From positions 1-64,000 of the forward strand of contig NZ_JAGTAS010000048.1 of NCBI RefSeq assembly GCF_025685425.1: a stretch of 64,000 nt of DNA, given 5' to 3'. Source of the DNA: Terriglobus albidus. GTDB lineage: Bacteria > Acidobacteriota > Terriglobia > Terriglobales > Acidobacteriaceae. Shown here one piece after another: positions 44,222-53,211 of the stretch. Within the stretch, counting starts at the first letter, position 1. Every line of letters begins with the position of its first letter. The translations under genes were made by a program, and so were the position numbers. Below the pieces are notes generated by a model. That model worked only from the letters and a program-made list of their open reading frames with translations, made no database searches and was not told the DNA's origin.

Positions 44222-45946
44222 CTACTTCGGTGGCGGCAGATCCTTCCCCAGATCCTTCGTCCGCTCATCCTTGAAGTCTGTTCCGAAGTGCGGCTCGTCT
44301 TTGGTGCCGTTTATCTTCACCGGGATCTCCGCACCGGCGCCATGCTTTTTGAAGAAGGGGTCAGCGGGTTTCAGCAGCCATCCCTTCCACCCTGTCACCA
44401 TCTGGCTTATCCGGGCTTTGGTGCGCACCTTGCCGACGAAGTCGAAGGTGTTGCCGTCGGTCGAATACTGGCCAAGCATCAACACCTGCGCGCCAGGCAT
44501 GTCATAGCGCAGCGAGGGAACGTTGATGATGCCGTTTTTGAGCTGGAAGCTCCCGCGCATGTCGCTGGGGATATCGAAAGCGGCGGTACCCTGAGCGTTG
44601 GCCTCCTTGGGCTTGCCCTGGGCGCGCATGCTCAGCGCATCGACCTTCTCCTGAATCTTGTCGCTGGTGAAGTGGGCGTTGCGAATCTCAAAGGTGCCAT
44701 CGGTCAGTTCTATTTTTTTCGCTACCGGGATATCGCCCGCTGGAATATGCAGTTTGGTCTTCATCTTGAAGCCGCCGGTCATCAGCGGAGGCGAGGTCTT
44801 CACTCCCAGGCGCAGCATGTCTTCAATCCGTGCCTTCGGCATTACAACGTCAAGGCGGATGTCCTTGCCTTTCGGATCTTTGTTATTGATCACGTGGCCG
44901 ACGCACACGAAGTAGCTTTTGAGCAACCAGGCTTCAACCGGCTGCAGCAGGACATCTCCGTTGGTGCCGTCGATGATGGCGTGATACTTCGTGTGCAAGG
45001 GCACAGGATGCTCGCTGACGTCCAGGCGGAAGTCCGGTGTATCGGTTTCGCCGTCCGCGACGATATCGTCCAGGGTTCCACCAAAGGTGCCTTTCGAGGA
45101 AAGGATGCCGGCGATGCCTTTCGTTGTGCTCAGATCGGCATTCGAAAATTCATAAACCCCGTCGAGCGGTGTATCGCCAGGAACAAAGACATTCCACGGG
45201 CCGAAGTGGCCCTTGGCGGCGATATTACCCAGCGGTTTCGGGTTGACCAGCGTGGCGGTGTAATCGAAGGGCCGCTTTGCTCCGACATCGACCAGCACCA
45301 TGTGGGCGATATCCCATTGAAGCGGCAGCTTGTCCGGCTTATGTGTCTCCATTACCAGGTCGGCATGATCGACGATGATGCGGTCGACGACGATTGATTC
45401 CTTCGGCGGTTTCTTCGGTTCCGGAGGCGTCGCCTTGCGGTCTTCCTTGGGTGGTTTGCGGAGATGCAGACCGGTAACGTGGACCTCGCTTACATGCGTC
45501 GGCGACTTGCGTAGGTCGTTCAACGTGCTTCGAAAGCTGAACTCGTCGACGGCCAGCATCGGTTCTTCCCGCTGCTGCCCCTGCGCATTCACCTCCGTCA
45601 GGTACATGATGCGTAAGCCCTTACCCTCAACGCCAAGGCCTTTGGCGACGGTGACATGGAACTCATCCAGCTCGACAGGAGATTGAAAACGGGCTGAGAG
45701 CGTGTCGATGATGCGCTGACGCATCAGGGGCTCGGCGTGGCGAGCAAGCCACCATGTGGCTGCCCCAAAGACCAGCAGTACCAGGCAAGCAGCAAGGCCG
45801 ACCCATTTCAGCCAGCGAAACCGGCTTTTGGGTCGGGATGGGGATGGAGTGGACTCGGAGGCGGGGGAACCGCTGGCTAGCTCGCGTTCTTCGTCGTTCA
45901 CTGCAATGGCCTTTCCTGCACGTCGTGCTGGGTTTTCAGATGCCAC
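44222..45946 (-). CDS. AsmA-like envelope protein
   Basis: 574 residues. A cytoplasmic Ser/Pro-rich N-terminal part precedes one transmembrane helix (WVGLAACLVLLVFGAATWWL, about 47-67). A long beta-rich periplasmic domain follows, fitting the AsmA / TamB-like lipid-transfer superfamily, with a conserved C-terminal segment near TDGNTFDFVGKVRTKARISQ. A Pro/Lys-rich insert (KPPKEDRKATPPEPKKPPKE) lies near 165-190. Start is a GTG at 45946; no ATG fits. It lies 62 bases from the divergent ABC-F gene. Role in outer-membrane biogenesis is likely by family. Confidence 0.8.
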   Translation of the reverse strand: MASENPARRAGKAIAVNDEERELASGSPASESTPSPSRPKSRFRWLKWVGLAACLVLLVFGAATWWLARHAEPLMRQRIIDTLSARFQSPVELDEFHVTVAKGLGVEGKGLRIMYLTEVNAQGQQREEPMLAVDEFSFRSTLNDLRKSPTHVSEVHVTGLHLRKPPKEDRKATPPEPKKPPKESIVVDRIIVDHADLVMETHKPDKLPLQWDIAHMVLVDVGAKRPFDYTATLVNPKPLGNIAAKGHFGPWNVFVPGDTPLDGVYEFSNADLSTTKGIAGILSSKGTFGGTLDDIVADGETDTPDFRLDVSEHPVPLHTKYHAIIDGTNGDVLLQPVEAWLLKSYFVCVGHVINNKDPKGKDIRLDVVMPKARIEDMLRLGVKTSPPLMTGGFKMKTKLHIPAGDIPVAKKIELTDGTFEIRNAHFTSDKIQEKVDALSMRAQGKPKEANAQGTAAFDIPSDMRGSFQLKNGIINVPSLRYDMPGAQVLMLGQYSTDGNTFDFVGKVRTKARISQMVTGWKGWLLKPADPFFKKHGAGAEIPVKINGTKDEPHFGTDFKDERTKDLGKDLPPPK

Positions 45947-46008
45947 ATAGCAGAGATGTGCTGCCAGTAAGGGATGTGGGCGCCTACACCTGCGAAAATA
46001 GAGTTGTA

Positions 46009-48036
46009 ATGCTGCAACTCGCCGCTGCCGGAAAACGATTCGGTCCCAAACTGCTCTTTGACGAGGCCAACTGGCTGATCACCGCCCATGAACGCACCGG
46101 GCTGGTGGGCGGCAATGGCACTGGCAAATCCACCCTGCTGAAGACCTTAGCCGGCATCGAGACACTCGACTATGGCGCCCTGCACCGCACCAAGGGCATG
46201 ACCCTGGGTTATCTGCCGCAGGATGGCCTCAATCTCACCGGGCGCACCGTCTTTAACGAGTGCCTGACGGTTTTTCAGTCCCAGCGCGAGATGGAGCAGG
46301 AGCTCGAGCAACTTACCCAGGCCATGTCGGAGCTTGATCCCGCCTCCGCTGAGTACACCGAGGTAGGCGAGCGTTTCTCTGAGATCAATGATCTGTTCCA
46401 GGCCCACGACGGCTATTCTCTCGATGCCCAGGTGGGCAGCGTCCTCGGCGGTCTGGGCTTCAGTAAAGCAGACTGGGGCCGCGATACCAGCGAGTTCTCG
46501 GGCGGCTGGCAGATGCGTATCGCTCTGGCCAAGCTGCTGTTGCAGAAGCCCTCGCTTTTATTGCTCGATGAGCCCACGAACCATCTCGATCTCGAATCGC
46601 GCAACTGGCTTGAAGGCTATCTTAGGGGCTATCCGCACGGCTTCATCCTTATCTCGCACGACCGCTACTTCCTCGACGTCACGGTTGAGAAGATCGTGGA
46701 GGTCTGGAACAAGCGGCTGCACTTCTACACCGGCGGCTACGAGAAGTACGTCACACAGAAACAGGAGCGCAAGCAGCAGCTTCTGTCGGCGTATAAGAAT
46801 CAGCGCGACCACATTGAGCAACTCGAAGCTTTCATCGGCCGTTTCCGCTACCAGGCCACCAAAGCCAAGCAGGTGCAATCGCGCATCAAGGAGCTCGAAA
46901 AGATCGAGCACATCGACATTCCTGAAGAGGAGTCCACCATCCACTTCACCTTCCCCCAGCCGCCGGCCAGCGGTCGCACTGTTCTGGAGGCGAAGGGGAT
47001 CTACAAGTCTTACGGCCCCAAACAGGTTCTGGAGAATGTAAGTTTCACCATCGACCGCGGCGACCGCATTGCCCTGGTAGGCGCAAACGGAGCCGGTAAA
47101 TCGACGCTGATTCGCCTGCTCTCGCAGCTTGAACCACCCACATCGGGTGAGATCAAGCTCGGCCACAACGTAGCCGCCGACTACTTCGCGCAAGACCAGT
47201 ACAAGGTGCTCGATCCGCAGGCCAAGATGCTGGACGATATCTCGTCCGCCGCACCTAAGGTGCCGGAGGTCGAGCTGCGCGGGCTGCTGGGTTGCTTCCT
47301 CTTCTCCGGCGACGATGTCTTCAAGCAGCTTGGCGTGCTCTCCGGCGGTGAGCGCAATCGTTATGCCCTGGCCAAGATGCTGGTCTCGCCGGCGAACTTC
47401 CTGCTGATGGACGAGCCCACGAACCACCTCGATCTGCGCGCCAAGGACGTTCTGCTGGAGGCCATCCGCAACTTCACCGGAACGGTGGTCTTCGTCTCGC
47501 ACGACCGCTACTTCATCGACGGCCTGGCGACCCGCGTCTTCGAGGTCGAAGGCGGTCACGTCCACGTCTATCCTGGCAATTACGAAGACTATCTGCGGAC
47601 TAAAGAAGGACAAGCCGCTTCGGCAGGGTCCCAGTCCAATGCAGATTCTTCCTCACCCCGGGTGCCCCAGCTTCGGGATCCCCACCAAACTTCGTTTGCT
47701 GGGGTGAACGCTCGCAACGCCAGGGTGGCTTCGGAGGCACAACTTTCCGAACAGGTACATACTGCAGGATCGGTACCGCCTCCTCCACAAAACACCACCA
47801 CCAAACGTCTGAACCCCATCAAACTCCGTCAACTGGAAGACCGTCTGGGCACCCTTGAAGAAGAGATTCCGCGCACCGAATCGGCGATAGCGACCACCGA
47901 ACAGGCCCTCTGCAACTTCGTCTCTGCGGATGAGACGCAGCGGCAGACCGAGCTGCTGGCGCAGCTCCGCGATCAACTACAGTCGCTCATGCAAGAATGG
48001 GAAGAGCTCTCGCTCACCCTTGAATCACAGGCATAA
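46009..48036 (+). CDS. ABC-F family ATP-binding protein (ribosome-associated)
   Basis: 675 residues with two ABC ATPase domains in tandem and no membrane part. Walker A motifs are GGNGTGKSTLLK and GANGAGKSTLIR. The signature and Walker B regions are FSGGWQMRIALAK with LLLLDEPTNHLD, and LSGGERNRYALAK with LLMDEPTNHLD. The linker (about 230-320) is charged and helical. A C-terminal coiled coil (LGTLEEEIPRTESAIATTEQ) is the YheS/Uup-like tail. Residues about 545-580 come from a REP-like tract read in frame. A longer upstream frame exists, but the ATG at 46009 (MLQLAAAGKRFG) is the domain start. ppc follows two bases after the stop, so both are probably one transcript. Confidence 0.93.
   Translation: MLQLAAAGKRFGPKLLFDEANWLITAHERTGLVGGNGTGKSTLLKTLAGIETLDYGALHRTKGMTLGYLPQDGLNLTGRTVFNECLTVFQSQREMEQELEQLTQAMSELDPASAEYTEVGERFSEINDLFQAHDGYSLDAQVGSVLGGLGFSKADWGRDTSEFSGGWQMRIALAKLLLQKPSLLLLDEPTNHLDLESRNWLEGYLRGYPHGFILISHDRYFLDVTVEKIVEVWNKRLHFYTGGYEKYVTQKQERKQQLLSAYKNQRDHIEQLEAFIGRFRYQATKAKQVQSRIKELEKIEHIDIPEEESTIHFTFPQPPASGRTVLEAKGIYKSYGPKQVLENVSFTIDRGDRIALVGANGAGKSTLIRLLSQLEPPTSGEIKLGHNVAADYFAQDQYKVLDPQAKMLDDISSAAPKVPEVELRGLLGCFLFSGDDVFKQLGVLSGGERNRYALAKMLVSPANFLLMDEPTNHLDLRAKDVLLEAIRNFTGTVVFVSHDRYFIDGLATRVFEVEGGHVHVYPGNYEDYLRTKEGQAASAGSQSNADSSSPRVPQLRDPHQTSFAGVNARNARVASEAQLSEQVHTAGSVPPPPQNTTTKRLNPIKLRQLEDRLGTLEEEIPRTESAIATTEQALCNFVSADETQRQTELLAQLRDQLQSLMQEWEELSLTLESQA
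47655..47735. repeat. REP-like tract inside the ABC-F coding sequence
   Basis: Contains GGGTGCCCCA, then CCCCACC and CTGGGG around TTCG-centred arms, then CGCTCGCAACGCCAGGGTGG. These match the wording of the extragenic repeats at 8431-8464 and 5890-5980. The tract keeps the reading frame and encodes the low-complexity linker before the C-terminal coiled coil. Confidence 0.75.
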
Positions 48037-48038
48037 GT

Positions 48039-50837
48039 ATGGCTTCGTTGTGGCAACCGAAGAACTGGAGCGAACGTCTGGCCGAGTTGGAGGCACAGAC
48101 GGGCGATCTGAAAGAGGCGCCGTTACGGCGCGATGTGCGCTCGCTGGGCAAACTGCTGGGCGATGTGCTTCGCGAACAGGTCGGCGAAGAGCTGTTCCAA
48201 CTGGTGGAGACACTGCGCCTTTCCGCCATTGAGCGCCGCGACGCAGATGCGAAGGGTGATACTGCCCGGGCCAACAGCAATCTGCAACAGACGATCCTCA
48301 GCATTCACAGCCTGGATGAGAAGCAGGCCTACCAGTTGGCGCGCGCGTTTGCCTTCTACTTCGAGCTCATCAACCTGGCGGAGACGAATCACCGCAAGCG
48401 TCGCCGTGTTGCACACGAGCTGAATCCTTCCACGATCCCTCAGCGCGGGTCGCTGCGGGGTACGCTACGCCGGATGAAGCAGGTCGGCTATACGGCAGAG
48501 CAGGCGTACGACCTTCTAGGCAAGCTGTGTGTGACGCCGGTCTTTACTGCGCATCCCACAGAGGTGGCGCGCCGCCTGGTCATGTTCAAGCAGCGCCGTA
48601 TCAGCTACATTCTCTGGCGGCTGGACCGTATCCCCACCGCTCCCGAGCGTCTTGAAGCCCTGGAGCGCGAGCTCATGGCTGAGATTACGGCTCTGTGGCA
48701 GACCAACGATGTACGCACCGAGAGGCCTTCGGTCCGTGACGAGATTCGCATCGGCCTGGACTACTACGAGGCCTCGCTCTTCGCCACGCTGCCCCGGCTC
48801 TATGGAGAGATCTCCGGCGCTTTGGCCGCCGAGTACAACCTGAAGCCCGCTCCTGCCGATCTGCCCATCGTTGTGGACTATGGCTCCTGGATCGGCGGCG
48901 ACCGCGACGGTAATCCTTACGTCACGCCCGATGTCACGCGCGAAGCCATCACGATGGCTTCGAATCTCCTGCTGAAGCACTATGGCGCGCGGCTGCAGAA
49001 TCTCTTTGAGCAACTCGGCGCCAGCACCCAGCAGGCGCCGGTCTCAAAGGAGCTGTTGAAGCTGATGGCCGGCTACGTCAAACACTTCCACGGTACTGAG
49101 CACGAGGGGTTGGAGAAGCGCTTTGCGCATGAGCCGGTACGCCTGCTGGTCATCTGCATCATGATCCGCCTCGGCGCTTCGCCGCGCAGCAGCGTGCCCT
49201 TCTCCGGACTGCCTGCGTTGCCGCGCTACGCCAGCGCCGATGAGTTTCAGCATGACCTGTGTGTGCTGCGCAGCAGCCTGATGGAGAATCGCGGCAGCCG
49301 CCTCGCTGAGCTGCTGCTCGATCCGCTATTGCTGGAGGTGCGTACCTACGGCTTGCATCTGCACACCCTCGATATCCGCCAGCACGCCCGCGTACACGCT
49401 GCTGCTGTTGCGGAGCTTGGCGATGTGCAGCGCGTGAGCGAAGGCGCTTTGCCGAAGCAGATCTCCGCGCAGACGCTGGAGCTGATCGAGACGGTGCGCG
49501 CCGTTGCCGAGATCAAGCGGAAGTCGCCCCGCGCCATTCGCCAGTACGTCATCAGTGGCGCTACCGAAAAAGAAGACCTGCTCCGCGTCATCTGGCTGGC
49601 CCGCATGGGCGGCGTTACGGTGGAAGGCCGTGAAGGCGATCCTGGTCTGAAGCCGGTGCCGCTCTTCGAGTCGATTGAAGATCTGCGCAATGCTCCGCGT
49701 ATCTGCCGCGATGTCTGGACCAGCGAGGCTTACAAGCCGCTGCTCGAGAGCTGGAACTTCGAGCAGGAGATCATGCTTGGCTACTCCGACTCCAACAAAG
49801 ACGGCGGCATGATCACCTCGACATGGGAGATTTACAAAGCACATCGCGCGCTGCACGATGTTGCCCGCGAGTGTGGCGTGAAGCTGCGGTTATTCCATGG
49901 CCGCGGGGGAACCGTCGGCCGTGGCGGTGGACCGACGCACCGCGCCATCTATGCGCAGCCTTTCGACGGATTCAACGGTCAGTTCCGCATCACCGAGCAG
50001 GGCGAAGTGATGAACTGGAAGTACTCTGATGTGGTGCTTGCCGAGCGTAATCTGGAGCTGATGCTTGCCGCTTCGCTCGACGCCCTGGCGCGTCCCGATG
50101 CCAAGGCGCAATGCGATGCGTGTCTCACCGGTCTGCTTACGCCGGAGTGGGAAGAGGCGCTGAACGAGCTGAGCGACACCTCCTATGGTTTTTACCGCTC
50201 CAGCATCGTTGAAGACCCGGAGGTCTTCACCTATTTTGAGCAGGCCACACCGGTGGTTGAGCTGGAACACGCCAAGATCGGTTCCCGCCCCGCCCGTCGC
50301 AGCGGCAAGCGCAATTTTGCTGATCTGCGCGCTATTCCCTGGGTCTTCGGATGGATGCAGAGCCGTCACCTGGTGCCCGCGTGGTTCGGAGTCGGTTATG
50401 CGCTGGAGAACTTTGCCGGCAAGGGACCGGAGGCTTTGGCTCTGCTGCAGCAGATGATGCGCGAGTTCCCGCTCTTCATCGACATGATCCGCAACGTTGA
50501 GATGGCGCTGGTGAAGAGCGACTTCGGTATCGCCCGCATGTATGCCGGACTGGTGAAGGATGAAGGGCTCCGCGAGCGTGTCTGGTCGAAGCTGTTGGCC
50601 GAATTCGAGCGTACCAAGAAGATGGTGCTAGCGGTGACCGGGCAGACAGAGCTGCTTGCTACCAACCCAGTGCTGGCGCGGTCAGTGCGTCTGCGTAATC
50701 CGTATGTCGATCCGATGAGCCTGATCCAGGTAGAACTGATGCGGCGTAAGCGCGATGAGGGAGAGACAGACGACCTGAATCGCGCCATCACGGCGACCAT
50801 CAACGGCATCTCCGCGGGTCTGCGGAACACTGGCTGA
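48039..50837 (+). CDS. ppc: Phosphoenolpyruvate carboxylase
   Basis: 932-residue cytosolic enzyme that adds bicarbonate to phosphoenolpyruvate, giving oxaloacetate to refill the TCA cycle. The catalytic His region is VFTAHPTEVARR, the glycine loop is GYSDSNKDGG, and the conserved Arg/His segment is FHGRGGTVGRGGGPTHRAI. The C-terminus ends RNTG, where most family members have QNTG. Full length. It starts two bases after the ABC-F stop; no separate promoter was looked for. A strong terminator follows. Confidence 0.97.
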   Translation: MASLWQPKNWSERLAELEAQTGDLKEAPLRRDVRSLGKLLGDVLREQVGEELFQLVETLRLSAIERRDADAKGDTARANSNLQQTILSIHSLDEKQAYQLARAFAFYFELINLAETNHRKRRRVAHELNPSTIPQRGSLRGTLRRMKQVGYTAEQAYDLLGKLCVTPVFTAHPTEVARRLVMFKQRRISYILWRLDRIPTAPERLEALERELMAEITALWQTNDVRTERPSVRDEIRIGLDYYEASLFATLPRLYGEISGALAAEYNLKPAPADLPIVVDYGSWIGGDRDGNPYVTPDVTREAITMASNLLLKHYGARLQNLFEQLGASTQQAPVSKELLKLMAGYVKHFHGTEHEGLEKRFAHEPVRLLVICIMIRLGASPRSSVPFSGLPALPRYASADEFQHDLCVLRSSLMENRGSRLAELLLDPLLLEVRTYGLHLHTLDIRQHARVHAAAVAELGDVQRVSEGALPKQISAQTLELIETVRAVAEIKRKSPRAIRQYVISGATEKEDLLRVIWLARMGGVTVEGREGDPGLKPVPLFESIEDLRNAPRICRDVWTSEAYKPLLESWNFEQEIMLGYSDSNKDGGMITSTWEIYKAHRALHDVARECGVKLRLFHGRGGTVGRGGGPTHRAIYAQPFDGFNGQFRITEQGEVMNWKYSDVVLAERNLELMLAASLDALARPDAKAQCDACLTGLLTPEWEEALNELSDTSYGFYRSSIVEDPEVFTYFEQATPVVELEHAKIGSRPARRSGKRNFADLRAIPWVFGWMQSRHLVPAWFGVGYALENFAGKGPEALALLQQMMREFPLFIDMIRNVEMALVKSDFGIARMYAGLVKDEGLRERVWSKLLAEFERTKKMVLAVTGQTELLATNPVLARSVRLRNPYVDPMSLIQVELMRRKRDEGETDDLNRAITATINGISAGLRNTG

Positions 50838-50855
50838 TGCGAAGTTACCTACATA

Positions 50856-50895
50856 ACGAAGGCCCGCATCCGTCTGTTGCGGGCCTTCGTGTTTT
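50856..50895 (+). terminator. Rho-independent terminator of ppc
   Basis: ACGAAGGCCCGCA and TGCGGGCCTTCGT form a 13-base stem with a nine-base loop, followed by GTTTT, 19 bases after the ppc stop. Confidence 0.88.
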
Positions 50896-50907
50896 GCCGA
50901 GATTTAT

Positions 50908-51126
50908 CTAGCGATGCTGTTTACCGCTACGGCTTTGAACCTCAGGTGGCTGACGCAGACTGTTTCCATGGCTTCCGGAGCTGTTACCGGAATCTTCCTG
51001 TGGTTTCATCTGTTGCATGCCGTCAGTCCCGGTGTGGGCGGCGTAGCTGCGGTCGTGGCCTCGGTTATGCACGGGTTCCATGATGTCCCCGTGTTGTTTG
51101 AGTGGAGTCGATTGTTTATTGCTCAT
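50908..51126 (-). CDS. Small hydrophilic protein of unknown function
   Basis: 72 residues, rich in Gln, Ser, His, Gly and basic residues (MSNKQSTPLKQHGDIMEPVH to RQPPEVQSRSGKQHR), no hydrophobic segment and no known motif; probably disordered. The reason to call it is the ribosome-binding site: AAAGGAGAAGAGG ends next to the ATG, with AAAGGAG about six bases upstream. It lies 36 bases after the next small gene on the same strand and ends 12 bases from the ppc terminator. Confidence 0.6.
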   Translation of the reverse strand: MSNKQSTPLKQHGDIMEPVHNRGHDRSYAAHTGTDGMQQMKPQEDSGNSSGSHGNSLRQPPEVQSRSGKQHR

Positions 51127-51162
51127 CCTCTTCTCCTTTCCACTTTTGTGCCGATACAGCGA

Positions 51163-51411
51163 TCAGGCAGCTTCTGTCTCACTCTCGTCCCCAATCTCCA
51201 GTGCTCTGACAGGCTCGTCACCGGGAGGGGATGGAGCGCCCCAATCATACTCATGACCGGGATATTTCTCCTCCACGCCGGGCGGTCCCACGGCGGGAAT
51301 GCGGCGCTCGTCCTCGAACAGTTGCCAGCCCTGTTCGTGAGCGTATTCGCCTGAAAGGCCGCGTGTGCGGTTGGTGAATCCGACGGGTTCGTGGTGCGGT
51401 GCTTCAACCAT
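51163..51411 (-). CDS. Small acidic protein of unknown function
   Basis: 82 residues, acidic and Pro/Gly-rich (MVEAPHHEPVGFTNRTRG to EIGDESETEAA); contains EHGYDW-like GHEYDWGAP and ends with a Glu-rich tail. No known domain. The Shine-Dalgarno AAAGGAGGTGA lies six to seven bases before the ATG, nearly the full complement of the 16S rRNA end, so it is probably well translated. It is followed by the 72-residue gene and is divergent from nadC. Confidence 0.65.
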   Translation of the reverse strand: MVEAPHHEPVGFTNRTRGLSGEYAHEQGWQLFEDERRIPAVGPPGVEEKYPGHEYDWGAPSPPGDEPVRALEIGDESETEAA

Positions 51412-51519
51412 CGCCTGTCACCTCCTTTTGAGGGTGTTGAGATGGGGCTGCCCCGCAGGTGGATGCCCGTTTCCGGGAGAAATATGCCAGGGCTCAGCAG
51501 GAGCGCGAAACACCGTAGA

Positions 51520-52413
51520 ATGAAGCGCATGGACTGGAAGAGTAAGCGCGTGACTGCCCTGCTGGAAGCCGCGCTGATAGAAGACCGTGCGACTGAGGAT
51601 GAGACAACCCGACTGACGATTGACCCTTTGCTGCGAGCCTCGGCGTCGATCCTGGCAAAAGAAGACTGTGTCGTCTCCGGATTGGGCTGTATCCCCGCAT
51701 TTCTTGAGATCTTTGCCCGGCTCAGCAAGAAGCCCGTCGGGCGTTTTGAAGTCATCAGCCACCCCGAAATCTTCGATGGCGTGCGGGTGAAAAAGGGGCA
51801 GGCGCTGGCGGTCATCCGCCACAATGCCGCGTCGATCCTCTCCTGCGAGCGCGTGATTCTGAACCTGATGCAGCGCATGAGCGGCATCGCAACGCTTACC
51901 GCACAGTACGTGCGGGAGGTACAGGGAACGAAGGCCAAGGTGCTGGATACACGCAAGACCATGCCCGGAATGCGCCTGCTGGATAAATATGCCGTGGCCT
52001 GCGGCGGCGGCACCAACCACCGGCAGGACCTGCATGACGACGTGCTCATTAAGAACAATCACATCTCGCTCGGCGGTGGCATTCCTACCGTGTTGAAGAA
52101 GGCCTTGGAAGATCGCCGCGGCGGCATGAGGGTCCAGGTTGAGGTCCGCACCTTTACCGAACTGGAACAGGCACTGCTGGGCGGGGCAGAGGCTCTGTTG
52201 CTGGACAACATGACACCCGCCGAGGTCGCCAAGGCAGTCAAGGTGATCCGCAAGCGGGCCCCGGGTGTCTCCATCGAGGCCAGCGGCAACATGAACCTGA
52301 AGACCATTCGCAGCTATGCCGAGACTGGCGTGGACTTTATCAGTGTTGGCGCGCTGACACACTCTGCCGTTGCTGTCGATCTCAGTATGAAGATCACCGC
52401 GGACGTGTACTGA
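51520..52413 (+). CDS. nadC: Nicotinate-nucleotide pyrophosphorylase (carboxylating)
   Basis: About 297-residue cytosolic enzyme of NAD synthesis that makes nicotinate mononucleotide from quinolinate and PRPP. The signature RVILNLMQRMSGIATLTAQY is followed by DTRKTMPGMRLLDKYAVACG and GGTNHRQDLHDDVLIKNNH, which hold the phosphate- and quinolinate-binding basic residues. The C-terminal VDFISVGALTHSA is typical. ATGs at 51520 and 51529 are both possible starts. First gene of a compact cofactor cluster; its stop overlaps the birA start (TGATG). No nadA or nadB is present in the window. Confidence 0.96.
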   Translation: MKRMDWKSKRVTALLEAALIEDRATEDETTRLTIDPLLRASASILAKEDCVVSGLGCIPAFLEIFARLSKKPVGRFEVISHPEIFDGVRVKKGQALAVIRHNAASILSCERVILNLMQRMSGIATLTAQYVREVQGTKAKVLDTRKTMPGMRLLDKYAVACGGGTNHRQDLHDDVLIKNNHISLGGGIPTVLKKALEDRRGGMRVQVEVRTFTELEQALLGGAEALLLDNMTPAEVAKAVKVIRKRAPGVSIEASGNMNLKTIRSYAETGVDFISVGALTHSAVAVDLSMKITADVY

Positions 52414-53183
52414 TGTATGACCTGGCAGCAATGCAGGCCGCGCTTCGCGGGACCATCTTTGCGGACCAGGTCGCGTACTTTCCCACGATCGACTCGACCA
52501 ACACCTACGCCCTGGCACAGGCGCAGCGTGGAGCTCCTCACGGCAGTGTCTATCTAGCCGGGGAACAGACGGCGGGCAGGGGACGCGGCGGCCACCAGTG
52601 GCACTCGCGTCCGCAGGACGGCATCTACGTCAGTGTTTTGGTGCGGCCGTCGCTCAGCAGCGACCGCGCGCTCTGGCTTTCGTTGATTGCCGGCATGGCG
52701 GTAAAAACGGCCATCGAGGGGGCAACCGCGCTGGCAGCCGATATTCGCTGGCCCAACGATGTTTTGTTGCATGAAAAGAAGTGCGCGGGCATCCTGGTGG
52801 AGTCGGTATATGCGGGCGATGCAATGCGGTACGCCGTGATCGGCATTGGCCTGAACGTAAACCACGAGAGCTTTCCTGAGCCGCTTTCCCATACAGCCAC
52901 TTCGTTGCGCCAAGAGACCGGGCATCCCCAGAGTCGAGAGGTTCTTCTAACCACTCTGTTGCACGCCCTGGAGGCGGAGCTGACGGCATTGGCGGCAGGA
53001 GAGGACGTGCTGGAACGGTTCGCCGCAGCCTCTTCCTGGGTGCGGAATAAGCAGGTGAGCGTGGCCGAAGACGAGGGCTATACTGGGGTGACGTGCGGGT
53101 TGAATCCCCAGGGGTTTTTGCTGGTTAAGACTCGTGAGGGGATACGAACGGTTCGCTCCGGCGGCGTGCGTCCTTGCGAATGA
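52413..53183 (+). CDS. birA: Biotin-[acetyl-CoA-carboxylase] ligase
   Basis: 256-residue enzyme that joins biotin to the carboxyl carrier protein. The biotinyl-AMP loop GRGRGGHQW and the IRWPNDVLL segment are present, and DSTNTYALAQAQ starts the fold. No N-terminal helix-turn-helix is present, so it is a class I ligase that does not act as a repressor. The C-terminal SH3-like part (DEGYTGVTCGLNPQGFLLVK) is seen. Start overlaps the nadC stop by one base. Confidence 0.95.
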   Translation: MYDLAAMQAALRGTIFADQVAYFPTIDSTNTYALAQAQRGAPHGSVYLAGEQTAGRGRGGHQWHSRPQDGIYVSVLVRPSLSSDRALWLSLIAGMAVKTAIEGATALAADIRWPNDVLLHEKKCAGILVESVYAGDAMRYAVIGIGLNVNHESFPEPLSHTATSLRQETGHPQSREVLLTTLLHALEAELTALAAGEDVLERFAAASSWVRNKQVSVAEDEGYTGVTCGLNPQGFLLVKTREGIRTVRSGGVRPCE

Positions 53184-53211
53184 CGGAAGGGAAAGAGGCT
53201 AAGAGCGCGCA

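Noticed and set aside
44288-45397. Plus-strand frame of 369 residues
   Set aside because: Antisense to the AsmA-like gene; no recognised motif.
46558-47613. Minus-strand frame of 351 residues
   Set aside because: Antisense to the ABC-F gene whose two ATPase domains are complete.
50914-51354. Plus-strand frame of 146 residues with hydrophobic stretches
   Set aside because: It covers the two minus-strand small genes that have very good ribosome-binding sites; the plus frame has none.
51123-52058. Minus-strand frame of 311 residues
   Set aside because: Runs across nadC in antisense and through the divergent intergenic region; Ser/Arg-rich shadow composition.
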